DNA of 64,000 nucleotides, taken from assembly GCA_025360015.1 (NCBI GenBank), contig JANYCZ010000057.1, forward strand, positions 62,001-126,000. The letters run 5' to 3'. This document shows positions 29,958 to 37,623 of the stretch, piece by piece. The DNA comes from Verrucomicrobiota bacterium (GTDB taxonomy: Bacteria > Verrucomicrobiota > Verrucomicrobiia > Verrucomicrobiales > Verrucomicrobiaceae). Both the position numbers and the translations under genes were made by a program. Within the stretch, counting starts at the first letter, position 1, and each line of letters opens with the position of its first letter. The notes beneath the pieces were generated by a model. It was not told the DNA's origin, did not search any database, and saw nothing but the letters and a program-made list of their open reading frames with translations.

Positions 29958-30272
29958 TTACTGGAGAAAGCCATGCTGGGTGCCGTAAAGGGCGGAATGG
30001 GGGCCGGTGAAGCAATAGACCTCTTGGAAGCCTTCTGCGGTAAGGACATCAACTGCTGCGGCTGTTTCAAGGAAGGCTGAACCGCCTTCATAGAGCACGA
30101 TCAGCTCCTCCTTGAGGATACCAAGCTGTCTTATCTTTTCCAGAAAGTCACCGGTTCGCTTCTCCAGCAGGTGCGGGTCCTGATGCAGGCTGCTGGGTAG
30201 GACGTCGATAAGCGTAAAGCTGCGGTTGTCGTTCTGCCAGAGTTCCAGTTCCATGCGGCTGACGGTTTTCAT
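29958..30272 (-). CDS. Rhodanese-like domain protein lacking the catalytic Cys
   Basis: A 104-residue protein with a rhodanese-like layout: FTLIDVLP near the start, LIVLYEGG at the active-site strand, and the closing helix and strand AAAVDVLTAEGFQEVYCFTGP. Where active rhodaneses have Cys after the Tyr there is Glu, so sulfur transfer through a persulfide is not expected. The ATG overlaps the upstream kinase stop by 4 bp, implying translational coupling. A regulatory or binding role next to the kinase is inferred. Confidence 0.7.
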   Translation of the reverse strand: MKTVSRMELELWQNDNRSFTLIDVLPSSLHQDPHLLEKRTGDFLEKIRQLGILKEELIVLYEGGSAFLETAAAVDVLTAEGFQEVYCFTGPHSALYGTQHGFLQ

Positions 30273-31879
30273 GGCGGGCTTTTCTGGATGCGGGATGAAT
30301 TTCTCACCGGGGTGGCTTCCAGAAGTGTGCTGGCGATCATGTGCTCCAGATTGGAGATGTTGATCGGCTTGGTGAGGTGTTCGATGAAGCCGGCCTCACG
30401 GCTTTTCTTCAGGTCATGCTCCATGCCGTAGCCGCTCACGGCGATGGCGCGCACCGGCCCGTGCTCATGCAACTGCTTCATCAAATCCCAGCCGGTGCCG
30501 TCCGACAGGCCGATGTCACAAATGACGAGGTCGGGGGCGGTGGCGGAAAATTGTTTGACCGCTGCGGCCACGCTGCCGGCAGCCGTTACGTCATAGCCTT
30601 TTCGCTGCAGCACGCGGGACAGGGCGCGCCGCGTGTCATCGTGATCTTCCACCACCAGGATGCTTCTGCCACGCAGTGCGGCATTGGGTAGGGGAGCCGC
30701 CGTTGTTTCAACGGGGGCGGGGGCCACTGCGGCCAGGGGCAGGCGGATGCGGAAGACCGCGCCCTGGTCCTTGCCTTCACTCTCCGCGTAGATTTCGCCA
30801 TCATGGCCTCCCACAATCGCTCGCGTGATGGCCAGGCCCAGGCCAACGCCTGTGTCCGTGGGACGCGGCTTGATCGGATGGAAGGTGCCAAAAACCGAGG
30901 GCAAACGTGCGGGCTCAATCCCCATGCCGTCATCGCGAATCTCGATCACGATGTTGCGGTCGTCATTGGCTGTGGTGATCGTGACGTGACCGTGAGGCTT
31001 GGTGAACTTGATGGCGTTTTTGAGCAGATTCCAAAACACCTGGTTCAGCCGGGCAAATTCTCCCTGGACAATGGATTTCGTTGCCGTCAGTCCAGTGCGA
31101 ATGATGAGCCGCTTCTCGGTAAAGCCTTCATGGCAGACGTCGAGCGCCGCTTCGATGCAGCGGTGGATGTCCACGGGTGATTTGACGATCTTGAGCCGGC
31201 CACTCGCGATTTGTGTCAGGTCGAGCAGATCATCGATCAGCCGCGCCTCCAGCTCCACATTGCGCTGGATCATGGAAAAGGTTTCGCGCAGCTCGGGGGC
31301 CAGGTTCTTGTCATGAATGGTCGAGGACACCAGGGAGAGCACCGGTGTCAAAGGCGTGCGCAGTTCGTGGCTGAGCATCGCCAGGAAATCATCCTTCGCG
31401 GCATTGGCCGCGCGCAGTGCGTCATTGTTGACGCTGGCTTCGGTGTAAAGCAGTTTCAGCTCCATTTGCTGTTCTTCGATCCGAAGTTCGAAGTGTACTT
31501 TATAGATTGCATGATTCACTGCGAGGCGGATGGCGTCGGGGACGGCATTGGACTTCACGAGGTAATCGAGCGCTCCGGCCTTCATCAATGCCACCGCAGA
31601 GTCCAGATCACCGGTGTCCGCAAGGACGACGACGGGGAATGGCTGATGTCCGTGCAGATCACTGACGGCCAGCAGGAAATCGAGAGCGCAGCCGTCAGGC
31701 AGGCGTTGATTGAGGACTACGCAGTCGGGGCGGGCATGATCGACTGCTGCAAGTGCTTCCGCCAGCGTCGCTGCCTGAGTCACTTGATAACTAAAATTTA
31801 AGTCGCAGCGTATCTGGTTGATGGCGTTTTCGCGGTCTTCAGCCTTGTCATCAACGACGAGTAAAGTTCTTTGCTCCAT
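30269..31879 (-). CDS. Hybrid histidine kinase (REC-HisKA-HATPase-REC) with Asn at the first phosphoacceptor position
   Basis: A soluble 536-residue protein. The first receiver keeps the acidic pair (VVDDKAED) and later Lys (YLVKSNA), but the phosphoacceptor position reads VVLNQRLPDG, with Asn57 instead of Asp. HisKA has [13 protein letters not shown] with His171. The HATPase shows NLLKNAIKF and GVGLGLAI. The C-terminal receiver is intact, with ICDIGLSDG (Asp455). ATG 31879 is used; the longer frame to 31915 adds 12 codons of poor quality. It heads an operon with the rhodanese-like and Usp genes. Confidence 0.92.
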   Translation of the reverse strand: MEQRTLLVVDDKAEDRENAINQIRCDLNFSYQVTQAATLAEALAAVDHARPDCVVLNQRLPDGCALDFLLAVSDLHGHQPFPVVVLADTGDLDSAVALMKAGALDYLVKSNAVPDAIRLAVNHAIYKVHFELRIEEQQMELKLLYTEASVNNDALRAANAAKDDFLAMLSHELRTPLTPVLSLVSSTIHDKNLAPELRETFSMIQRNVELEARLIDDLLDLTQIASGRLKIVKSPVDIHRCIEAALDVCHEGFTEKRLIIRTGLTATKSIVQGEFARLNQVFWNLLKNAIKFTKPHGHVTITTANDDRNIVIEIRDDGMGIEPARLPSVFGTFHPIKPRPTDTGVGLGLAITRAIVGGHDGEIYAESEGKDQGAVFRIRLPLAAVAPAPVETTAAPLPNAALRGRSILVVEDHDDTRRALSRVLQRKGYDVTAAGSVAAAVKQFSATAPDLVICDIGLSDGTGWDLMKQLHEHGPVRAIAVSGYGMEHDLKKSREAGFIEHLTKPINISNLEHMIASTLLEATPVRNSSRIQKSPP

Positions 31880-32166
31880 GAGGGGGTGGGGGGATTTGCC
31901 GTGCGGTTGGAACAAGACTTCCCCGAGACAATGTATCGTCAGTCGGCGTCGTCCCGGCTTTGTGGATCAGTGCCTTTTACCGGTGGCCCAGCGTCTGAGT
32001 CCTGAACCGGGGGCTGCCCTGAAATATCAGCAGGCCTGCCCCACGATCCAACTGGCCGCACGTCTTCGACCACTACGCCTCGAGAAGAGTGAGGGAGGCG
32101 GAGTAATTATGCTTCAGGCCGTCATTTATTGCCAGCAAGTCTGAGGAGGCTGGCGTATCTTTACGC

Positions 32167-32826
32167 ATGGATGAACCTCTCATACCTTGGTCACGTGCCG
32201 CCGCTTTTGTGCGTCAGCACACCCATGACGTGCGCAATGGCTTGAACAGCCTGGATTTGGAAATTGAATACCTGCACGAACTGGTGCCTGCCGAGGGCGA
32301 GGCTGCGGAAAGTGTGCAGCGTATTCGCAGGCAGGTACGGGCGGTCACGCAGCAGCTGCGGACTCTCTCCCTCCTTTTCCAGGATCCGTCCCCAGTCACG
32401 GCCAGGCTTCCCGCCAACGTGCTGATGAAAATCTGGCGTGAAAAACACGCGACTCAAACCCCACCGCTTGACGTGCAATGGGTGGATGAACTGGGAGAAG
32501 AAGAGGTGAGCGTGGATGTCGAAATGATGGCCACGGTTTTTCGTGAACTGTTGGCCAATGCCGCGGTGCATGCCCCCAGCGCGCGCCTGACTCTCTCCGC
32601 GCGGGTCATCGGCGGTGACGTGCTTTTTGAGCTGCGGGAACCCAAAAAAGCAGTGCTGGACACCAGCACGTGGGGCCAGCCTTTTACCTCGACCCGCCGC
32701 GACCGCTATGGGCTAGGCCTGTGGAACGCACGGCGGCTGATGGCTGCAAGCGGAGTTTCTTTCACGCAGACCTACGTTCCCGCCGAAAGCTGTCTGCTGA
32801 CGCAGTTTGTGCTTCCCGTGGTGTGA
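32167..32826 (+). CDS. Compact histidine kinase-like ATPase
   Basis: A 219-residue protein with no sensor or receiver. An H-box-like HTHDVRNGLNSL (His about 20) opens a helical hairpin. The second half is an HATPase fold with N-box ELLANAAVHA and G-box YGLGLWNARRLM. The usual DxGxG box is degraded (ELREPKKAV), so nucleotide binding or kinase activity may be weak. It resembles stand-alone kinase cores or anti-sigma/phosphotransfer proteins. The start at 32167 has no Shine-Dalgarno. It stands alone, with the next gene about 190 bp downstream. Confidence 0.78.
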   Translation: MDEPLIPWSRAAAFVRQHTHDVRNGLNSLDLEIEYLHELVPAEGEAAESVQRIRRQVRAVTQQLRTLSLLFQDPSPVTARLPANVLMKIWREKHATQTPPLDVQWVDELGEEEVSVDVEMMATVFRELLANAAVHAPSARLTLSARVIGGDVLFELREPKKAVLDTSTWGQPFTSTRRDRYGLGLWNARRLMAASGVSFTQTYVPAESCLLTQFVLPVV

Positions 32827-32846
32827 AACACGGTAGGAGGGGGCTC

Positions 32847-32875
32847 GCCTGATACTACCCTCAGGGGACTCCCTG
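32847..32875. promoter_or_regulatory. TCAGG/CCTGA element, site d
   Basis: GCCTGAT (32847) is followed by TCAGGGG-ACT-CCCTG. The two TCAGGG/CCCTG arms form an inverted repeat, and the extra CCTGA lies upstream in opposite orientation. It is about 140-165 bp before the ethylene-receptor-like kinase. Confidence 0.4.
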
Positions 32876-33015
32876 CGGGTCTCACCGTGATTAAAACTTG
32901 AGCACGAGCGGGGAGCGGCTGCTTTACTGCGCCGTCTGGCATGATAGGTTCGTTTTCATAAGACCTGCTGCTGTCGCTTTCGCGATGCTCAGTGCCTTTG
33001 ATTCATCACTCCGCC

Positions 33016-35919
33016 ATGAACCGTTCGCTGTTCCAATACGTCATTCTCATCACGAGTTTCGCGCTGCTTGCCGTCGGCGTCTATCTCTCCCTTGGAATCA
33101 GTGGGGCTGATTTCTTCATGCCGCATTCGCACTGCTACTTGTTCAACCGGCAGCTAATGACCCTGCATGGGGGATCAGACATGCTCATCGGCCTCGCGTA
33201 CGTGGCCATTTCCGCAACGCTCGTCTGGCTGGTCTATCGGGCGCGGCGTGATCTGCCATTTCATTGGATGATGCTCGCCTTTGCCACCTTCATCATTGCG
33301 TGCGGCGCGACTCATTTCATGGAGGTATGGACTCTCACCGCAGCCAATCCGCACTACTGGCTGTCAGGCTGGGTGAAGCTCATCACCGCCATTGCCTCCG
33401 TGACGACGGCGCTGGTGCTGCCGCCCTTGGTTCCCCACATTCTCAGGCTGATGGAAGCCGCTCGCACGTCTGCGGAGCACCGTGAAAAACTGGAGCACGC
33501 CTACCGCGAACTGAACGAATTGTACTCCAAGGTGAAGCAGATGGACCAGATCAAGACGAGCTTCTTTGCCAACGTCAGCCACGAACTGCGCACGCCGCTG
33601 GCCCTGATCTTCTCACCGGTGGAGCGCCTGCTCCAGTCAAAGCCAGATTTCGCCTCTCGGCGCGAACTAACCGTGGTGCGCCGCAATGCGCTGCTTTTGT
33701 ACAAGCACGTCAATGATCTGCTCGACGTGTCCAAGCTGGAGGCTGGCAGGCTGGAGCTGCATTATTCGCGCCTTGATCTGGCAGCCATGGCGCGCGCCAT
33801 GGCCAATGTGTTTGAATCCGTGGTCAGCGAGCGCGGCATCCGCGTGGAACTGCAGACGCCAGATCAGACACTGGCGGAAGTGGATGGCGGCAAGGTGCAG
33901 CGCGTTTTCATGAACCTGCTGTCGAATGCCTTCAAATACTCCCCCAATGACAGCGTCGTGCGCCTGACCTTGACGGAGGATGGCGATCACCTCACGCTCA
34001 CTGTGGAGGACGCCGGGCCGGGCATACCGCCGGAATTGAGGGAGGAAATCTTTGAGCGCTTCCAGCAGGGGGACAAGGAAACGCAGCGCCGCTATGGGGG
34101 CACCGGCCTCGGTCTATCCATCGTGAAGGAATTCGTGGAGATGCATGGCGGCACCATCACCGTAGGAGAGAGTGCGGCGGGCGGTGCGCAGTTCCGCGTG
34201 CGCCTGCCACGCCGCGCGCCGGGCGGGGTGGAGATCGGGAATTCACTCTGGACTGGCACGGACGAGGTACTGGAGCGCCTGGCGAACTCGCCGGCCCGTG
34301 ACCACTCGGAGGAGGAACCCTCATGGGTGCCCGCGCACCCGGAGAGGACGCCGCGCCCGGACATCCTGGTCGTGGAGGACAATCGTGACATGCGCGAGTT
34401 CATCTGCCGCGTTCTTGCGCAAGATGGGAGTACCCGCACGGCGGAGGACGGCCTGGCCGCGCTGGAGGCGATCAAAGAGCGCGTGCCCGATCTGATTCTC
34501 ACGGATATGATGATGCCGCACATGACGGGGGATGAACTCCTGGCCACGCTGCGGCAGGACGACCACCTGCGCGATGTGCCGGTGATTCTGCTCACCGCCA
34601 AGGCCGACGATGAGATGAAGCTGAACCTGCTGATCGAAGGCGCGCAGGATTATGTGATGAAGCCGTTTGGCATTGATGAACTCCGCGCACGCGTGCGCAA
34701 CCAGCTGCAGACGAAGCTCACGCGGGATGCGCTGCGCCGGGCCCTGGACAGCCGCTCCGAAGATCTCTCGGTGATGGTGGAGGAACTAGCAGCGGCCAGG
34801 TCTGTCGCAGAGACGGCGAATGCGGCCAAGGATGATTTCCTCGCCGTGCTCAGCCATGAACTGCGCACGCCGCTCACTCCTGCCCTGGCCGCAGTGTCCG
34901 CTTTGATCCGCATGCCTGCCGCTGATCCTGCGGAGCTGCGTGAATCGCTTGAACTGATCTGCCGCAACATCGAGCTGGAAGCACGGTTGGTGGATGATCT
35001 TCTCGATGTTACCCGCATCACCCGCGGCAAGCTGCGCATCCATTCCACTCCGGTGGATGTCCACACCGTGCTGCGAGACGCCCTGGCAATGACGCAGGCG
35101 GAGTTGCGGGGGAAAGAACTCACCATCGTCGTGGATCTGGCCGAGGGCCGTCCCTTGGTCCGTGGTGATGCCGCGCGTCTCGCCCAGGTGTTTTCCAATC
35201 TTCTGACCAACGCCGTGAAGTTCACCCCGCGCGGCGGGCATGTGAGGGTCCACAGCCTGCTGACGGACGCAATCGTGCGTGTCGAAGTAACGGACGATGG
35301 GATCGGTGTACCGGTGGAAATGCAGCCCAAAATCTTTGAGCCTTTCCGCCAGGGACATGCGGGTACGACGCAGCGTTTTGGCGGCTTGGGCCTGGGACTG
35401 AGCGTGGCAAAAGGACTCGTCGAAGCGCATGGCGGCACGATCAACGTGCGCAGCAGCGGGCACAATCAAGGGGCGGCCTTCAGCGTCGAACTGCCTGTGA
35501 TCAAGGATTGCAGCATCTCCCCGGTGCTGGAGGCGCCGTCTTTGACCCCGCATGAAAAAGCACTGCGGGTGCTGCTGGTCGAGGACCACGCTGACACGCG
35601 GCGTGTTCTCCAACGGCTGTTGACACGCTGGGGACACACGGTCACCACCACAGGCACGGTGGCGCAGGCCCGGCAGGCCCTGTCGGAGGAGACCTTTGAT
35701 CTGCTGCTGAGTGATCTTGGCCTGCCCGACGGCTCCGGCCTGGATGTGATAGCGAAGCTGCGCGAAACTTCGCAGATCCCAGCAGTGGCGATGAGTGGCT
35801 ACGGCATGGCGGCCGATATCAAGCGCACCCTGGACGCAGGCTTTAACGAGCATCTGGTCAAACCGGTCACCGCTGAGATCCTACTGCAGATGCTTGCACG
35901 CTATCCTCAGCGGTCCTGA
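33016..35919 (+). CDS. Ethylene-receptor-like double-kinase hybrid (membrane domain-HisKA-HATPase-REC-HisKA-HATPase-REC)
   Basis: A membrane sensor kinase of about 967 residues. After one N-terminal hydrophobic helix (about 8-28), three helices (about 55-73, 83-105, 113-140) match the ETR1 ethylene-binding domain. Asp55, Tyr62 and Ile65 keep ETR1 spacing, and the copper ligands appear as Cys96 and His100 in ACGATHF; the position of ETR1 Pro36 is Ser66. The first core has SHELRTPL (His189) and an HATPase, then a receiver with LTDMMMPHMTG (Asp497). A second core has His614, and the terminal receiver has LSDLGLPDG (Asp900). Related domains bind ethylene in cyanobacteria, but sensing here is inferred. 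ATG 33016 is preferred over 32992. Confidence 0.92.
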   Translation: MNRSLFQYVILITSFALLAVGVYLSLGISGADFFMPHSHCYLFNRQLMTLHGGSDMLIGLAYVAISATLVWLVYRARRDLPFHWMMLAFATFIIACGATHFMEVWTLTAANPHYWLSGWVKLITAIASVTTALVLPPLVPHILRLMEAARTSAEHREKLEHAYRELNELYSKVKQMDQIKTSFFANVSHELRTPLALIFSPVERLLQSKPDFASRRELTVVRRNALLLYKHVNDLLDVSKLEAGRLELHYSRLDLAAMARAMANVFESVVSERGIRVELQTPDQTLAEVDGGKVQRVFMNLLSNAFKYSPNDSVVRLTLTEDGDHLTLTVEDAGPGIPPELREEIFERFQQGDKETQRRYGGTGLGLSIVKEFVEMHGGTITVGESAAGGAQFRVRLPRRAPGGVEIGNSLWTGTDEVLERLANSPARDHSEEEPSWVPAHPERTPRPDILVVEDNRDMREFICRVLAQDGSTRTAEDGLAALEAIKERVPDLILTDMMMPHMTGDELLATLRQDDHLRDVPVILLTAKADDEMKLNLLIEGAQDYVMKPFGIDELRARVRNQLQTKLTRDALRRALDSRSEDLSVMVEELAAARSVAETANAAKDDFLAVLSHELRTPLTPALAAVSALIRMPAADPAELRESLELICRNIELEARLVDDLLDVTRITRGKLRIHSTPVDVHTVLRDALAMTQAELRGKELTIVVDLAEGRPLVRGDAARLAQVFSNLLTNAVKFTPRGGHVRVHSLLTDAIVRVEVTDDGIGVPVEMQPKIFEPFRQGHAGTTQRFGGLGLGLSVAKGLVEAHGGTINVRSSGHNQGAAFSVELPVIKDCSISPVLEAPSLTPHEKALRVLLVEDHADTRRVLQRLLTRWGHTVTTTGTVAQARQALSEETFDLLLSDLGLPDGSGLDVIAKLRETSQIPAVAMSGYGMAADIKRTLDAGFNEHLVKPVTAEILLQMLARYPQRS

Positions 35920-35951
35920 CTGCCAGGAATGGCAGGGGATTCCGGCAGTGC

Positions 35952-35967
35952 TCAGGCCCGGGCCTGA
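35952..35967. promoter_or_regulatory. TCAGG/CCTGA inverted-repeat element, site e
   Basis: TCAGGCCCGGGCCTGA is a perfect 16-bp palindrome lying 33 bp after the preceding kinase gene and about 100 bp before the DUF892 ATG. A terminator role for the upstream gene is less likely because no T run follows. Confidence 0.45.
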
Positions 35968-36066
35968 AGGTGGCATCATGACGAAAATCATCCGGTGAAA
36001 GCACAGCCGGAAAGGCGGTGGATGCGAAGTCACGACGCTAACTGCAAATCCAAACCACCATCCACT

Positions 36067-36570
36067 ATGAAACTCCAAACTCTGCAAGACCTGCTCGTCC
36101 ATGAACTCAAGGACCTTTACAGCGCTGAAAACCAGCTTGTGAAAGCCCTGCCAAAAATGGCCAAGGCCGCCACCAATGAATCCCTCAAGGCCGGCTTCGA
36201 AGAACACCTCGAACAGACCCGAAACCACGTCGCCCGCCTCGAAGAAATCGCCAAATCCCTGGACTGCAAGCTCGCCGGCCATCGCTGCAAAGCCATGGAA
36301 GGATTGATCGAAGAAGGCGGGGAACTTATCAGCGAAGATGCCGAAGACATCGTGCGTGACGCTGGCCTCATCGGTGCCGCCCAGCGCGTGGAACACTACG
36401 AGATCGCCGCCTATGGCACGGCCCGTGCGCTCGCGGAATGCCTCGGCTACGGCGAGGCGGTCAGGCTTCTCAAGGAGACGCTGGACGAGGAAAAAGCGAC
36501 CGATGAAAAGCTGAGCGAACTCGCCCAGACCACCATCAATGTCGAGGCTGCGGAACTGGTCGCCGCATGA
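36067..36570 (+). CDS. DUF892 (YciF-type) ferritin-like protein
   Basis: A 167-residue four-helix protein. The opening TLQDLLVHELKDLYSAENQL is diagnostic for YciF/DUF892. Later helices show HLEQTRNHVARLEEI, RVEHYEIAAYGTARALAE and LDEEKATDEKL, with Glu/His positions fitting a di-iron-like site. It is shorter and more typical than the copy at 27 kb. The start at 36067 is set by the family; the frame is open from 35995 but those residues are not conserved-looking. Site e lies upstream and a strong terminator follows, so it is probably a single-gene unit. Confidence 0.93.
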   Translation: MKLQTLQDLLVHELKDLYSAENQLVKALPKMAKAATNESLKAGFEEHLEQTRNHVARLEEIAKSLDCKLAGHRCKAMEGLIEEGGELISEDAEDIVRDAGLIGAAQRVEHYEIAAYGTARALAECLGYGEAVRLLKETLDEEKATDEKLSELAQTTINVEAAELVAA

Positions 36571-36583
36571 TACCCCTCTCGTT

Positions 36584-36635
36584 GCGGCACCTTGATGTGA
36601 GGATACCTTTCTCGCGTCCGGTGCCGCTTTTTTTT
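36584..36635 (+). terminator. Rho-independent terminator after DUF892
   Basis: GCGGCACC (36584-36591) pairs with GGTGCCGC (36620-36627) and is followed by eight T residues. The loop is long (28 nt) but the stem and T run are strong. Confidence 0.82.
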
Positions 36636-36687
36636 GCCTGCGGCAGACTCTGTTGGAGGTCTGACGACATCGGACGGGTAGGGGTTT

Positions 36688-36707
36688 GCCTGATTCTACA
36701 AACAGGC
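36688..36707. promoter_or_regulatory. TCAGG/CCTGA element, site f
   Basis: GCCTGATTCTACAAACAGGC has GCCTG and CAGGC arms around a 10-base spacer, about 57 bp before the DUF2934 start. The arms have the opposite order from sites a-c and e, like site g. Confidence 0.35.
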
Positions 36708-36763
36708 CCCCCCCCGATTGCCGCCACGAAGTAAATCGTTCATTGTTCGTGAATCCTCCAACC

Positions 36764-37072
36764 ATGAAAACACAAGCCATTCCAAAGACTGCCACTGGAA
36801 AAAAAGGTGCGGAATCTAGCAAGAAATCGCCTTCACAAAAACCTTCCAAGGACGCTGCGATCGCTGAGAATACGAGTCCCGTCAGCAAGAAATCCTTGGT
36901 TGAAAAAAATCTGAAGAGCGTCCCCACGGATGGGGAAATGGCCGCCACGAGCCCCCAAGTTCCCACGGAGGAGATCGCCTCCAGAGCTTACAAAATCTGG
37001 CAGCAGCAGGGATGCCCACATGGCTGTGAAGAGGAGCACTGGCGTCAGGCTGAGCGGGAAATCCTCCGCTAA
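36764..37072 (+). CDS. DUF2934 domain protein with Lys-rich N-terminus
   Basis: A 102-residue protein. The first ~60 residues are low-complexity and rich in Lys, Ser and Pro. The C-terminal ~35 residues are a DUF2934 domain: EEIASRAYKIWQQQG, then HWRQAEREI. DUF2934 proteins are small and often sit near stress genes; function is unknown. The ATG at 36764 is preferred to 36686, because the regulatory element f lies between them. The basic region could bind nucleic acid (inference). Confidence 0.83.
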   Translation: MKTQAIPKTATGKKGAESSKKSPSQKPSKDAAIAENTSPVSKKSLVEKNLKSVPTDGEMAATSPQVPTEEIASRAYKIWQQQGCPHGCEEEHWRQAEREILR

Positions 37073-37623
37073 AGGCACCTTCGTTTTGATTCCTCCCCCG
37101 CGTTGTAAATCCTGCAAAACACCCCCCCATGTCCACCAGTCATTCACTCCAGCCCTGCTCATGGGCATGCCCATGGAAAGGCACTCAAATGTGCGCCCAA
37201 TGCCTGTTGAACTCCCAGTCACTCGCTGACAGGCGTGTGAGCATGGGTGTTTTGTATGGGCTGAAGTCCTTGTATCAAGCGCACGATCTACCGCCATGCA
37301 TCGTCCGCAATCGGATTGACTGGTCGGGCCCGCGTGATGCGGTGAAGCTGACGGCGATGATGGCCTGACGAATCGGAATAAACCCTCGTTTGAAAACGGG
37401 TGACGGTGGATCAGGACTTGAACGCATGCTGCGGTATCGCTATTTTAAATTTCATGCTCACACACTTTGGTTCCTTCACTGCCAGTCCAGTCCTGCCCGC
37501 GAGCAGGAGCGGAGTGACAGTGGTGACGCCAAAAGGAACAGGTGTTTCAGCGCAATGCGGTGTGAAAAAACGGCGTGGGACACGCATGCCTGCCATCCTT
37601 CAAACGGCTGCAACCTGCAACCC
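37073..37623. other. 551-bp gap without a convincing gene
   Basis: The only open frame of note (37129-37368) is Cys- and Ser-rich, with no recognisable fold and no family resemblance. The frame of the next kinase is open upstream to 37390, but the residues before 37624 look non-coding. No strong terminator or inverted repeat was seen. It probably holds the kinase promoter. Confidence 0.5.

Noticed and set aside
37129..37368. A 79-codon Cys/Ser-rich open frame in the 37.1-37.6 kb gap
   Set aside because: It has no plausible N-terminus, fold or family, and it lies where the promoter of the following kinase is expected.
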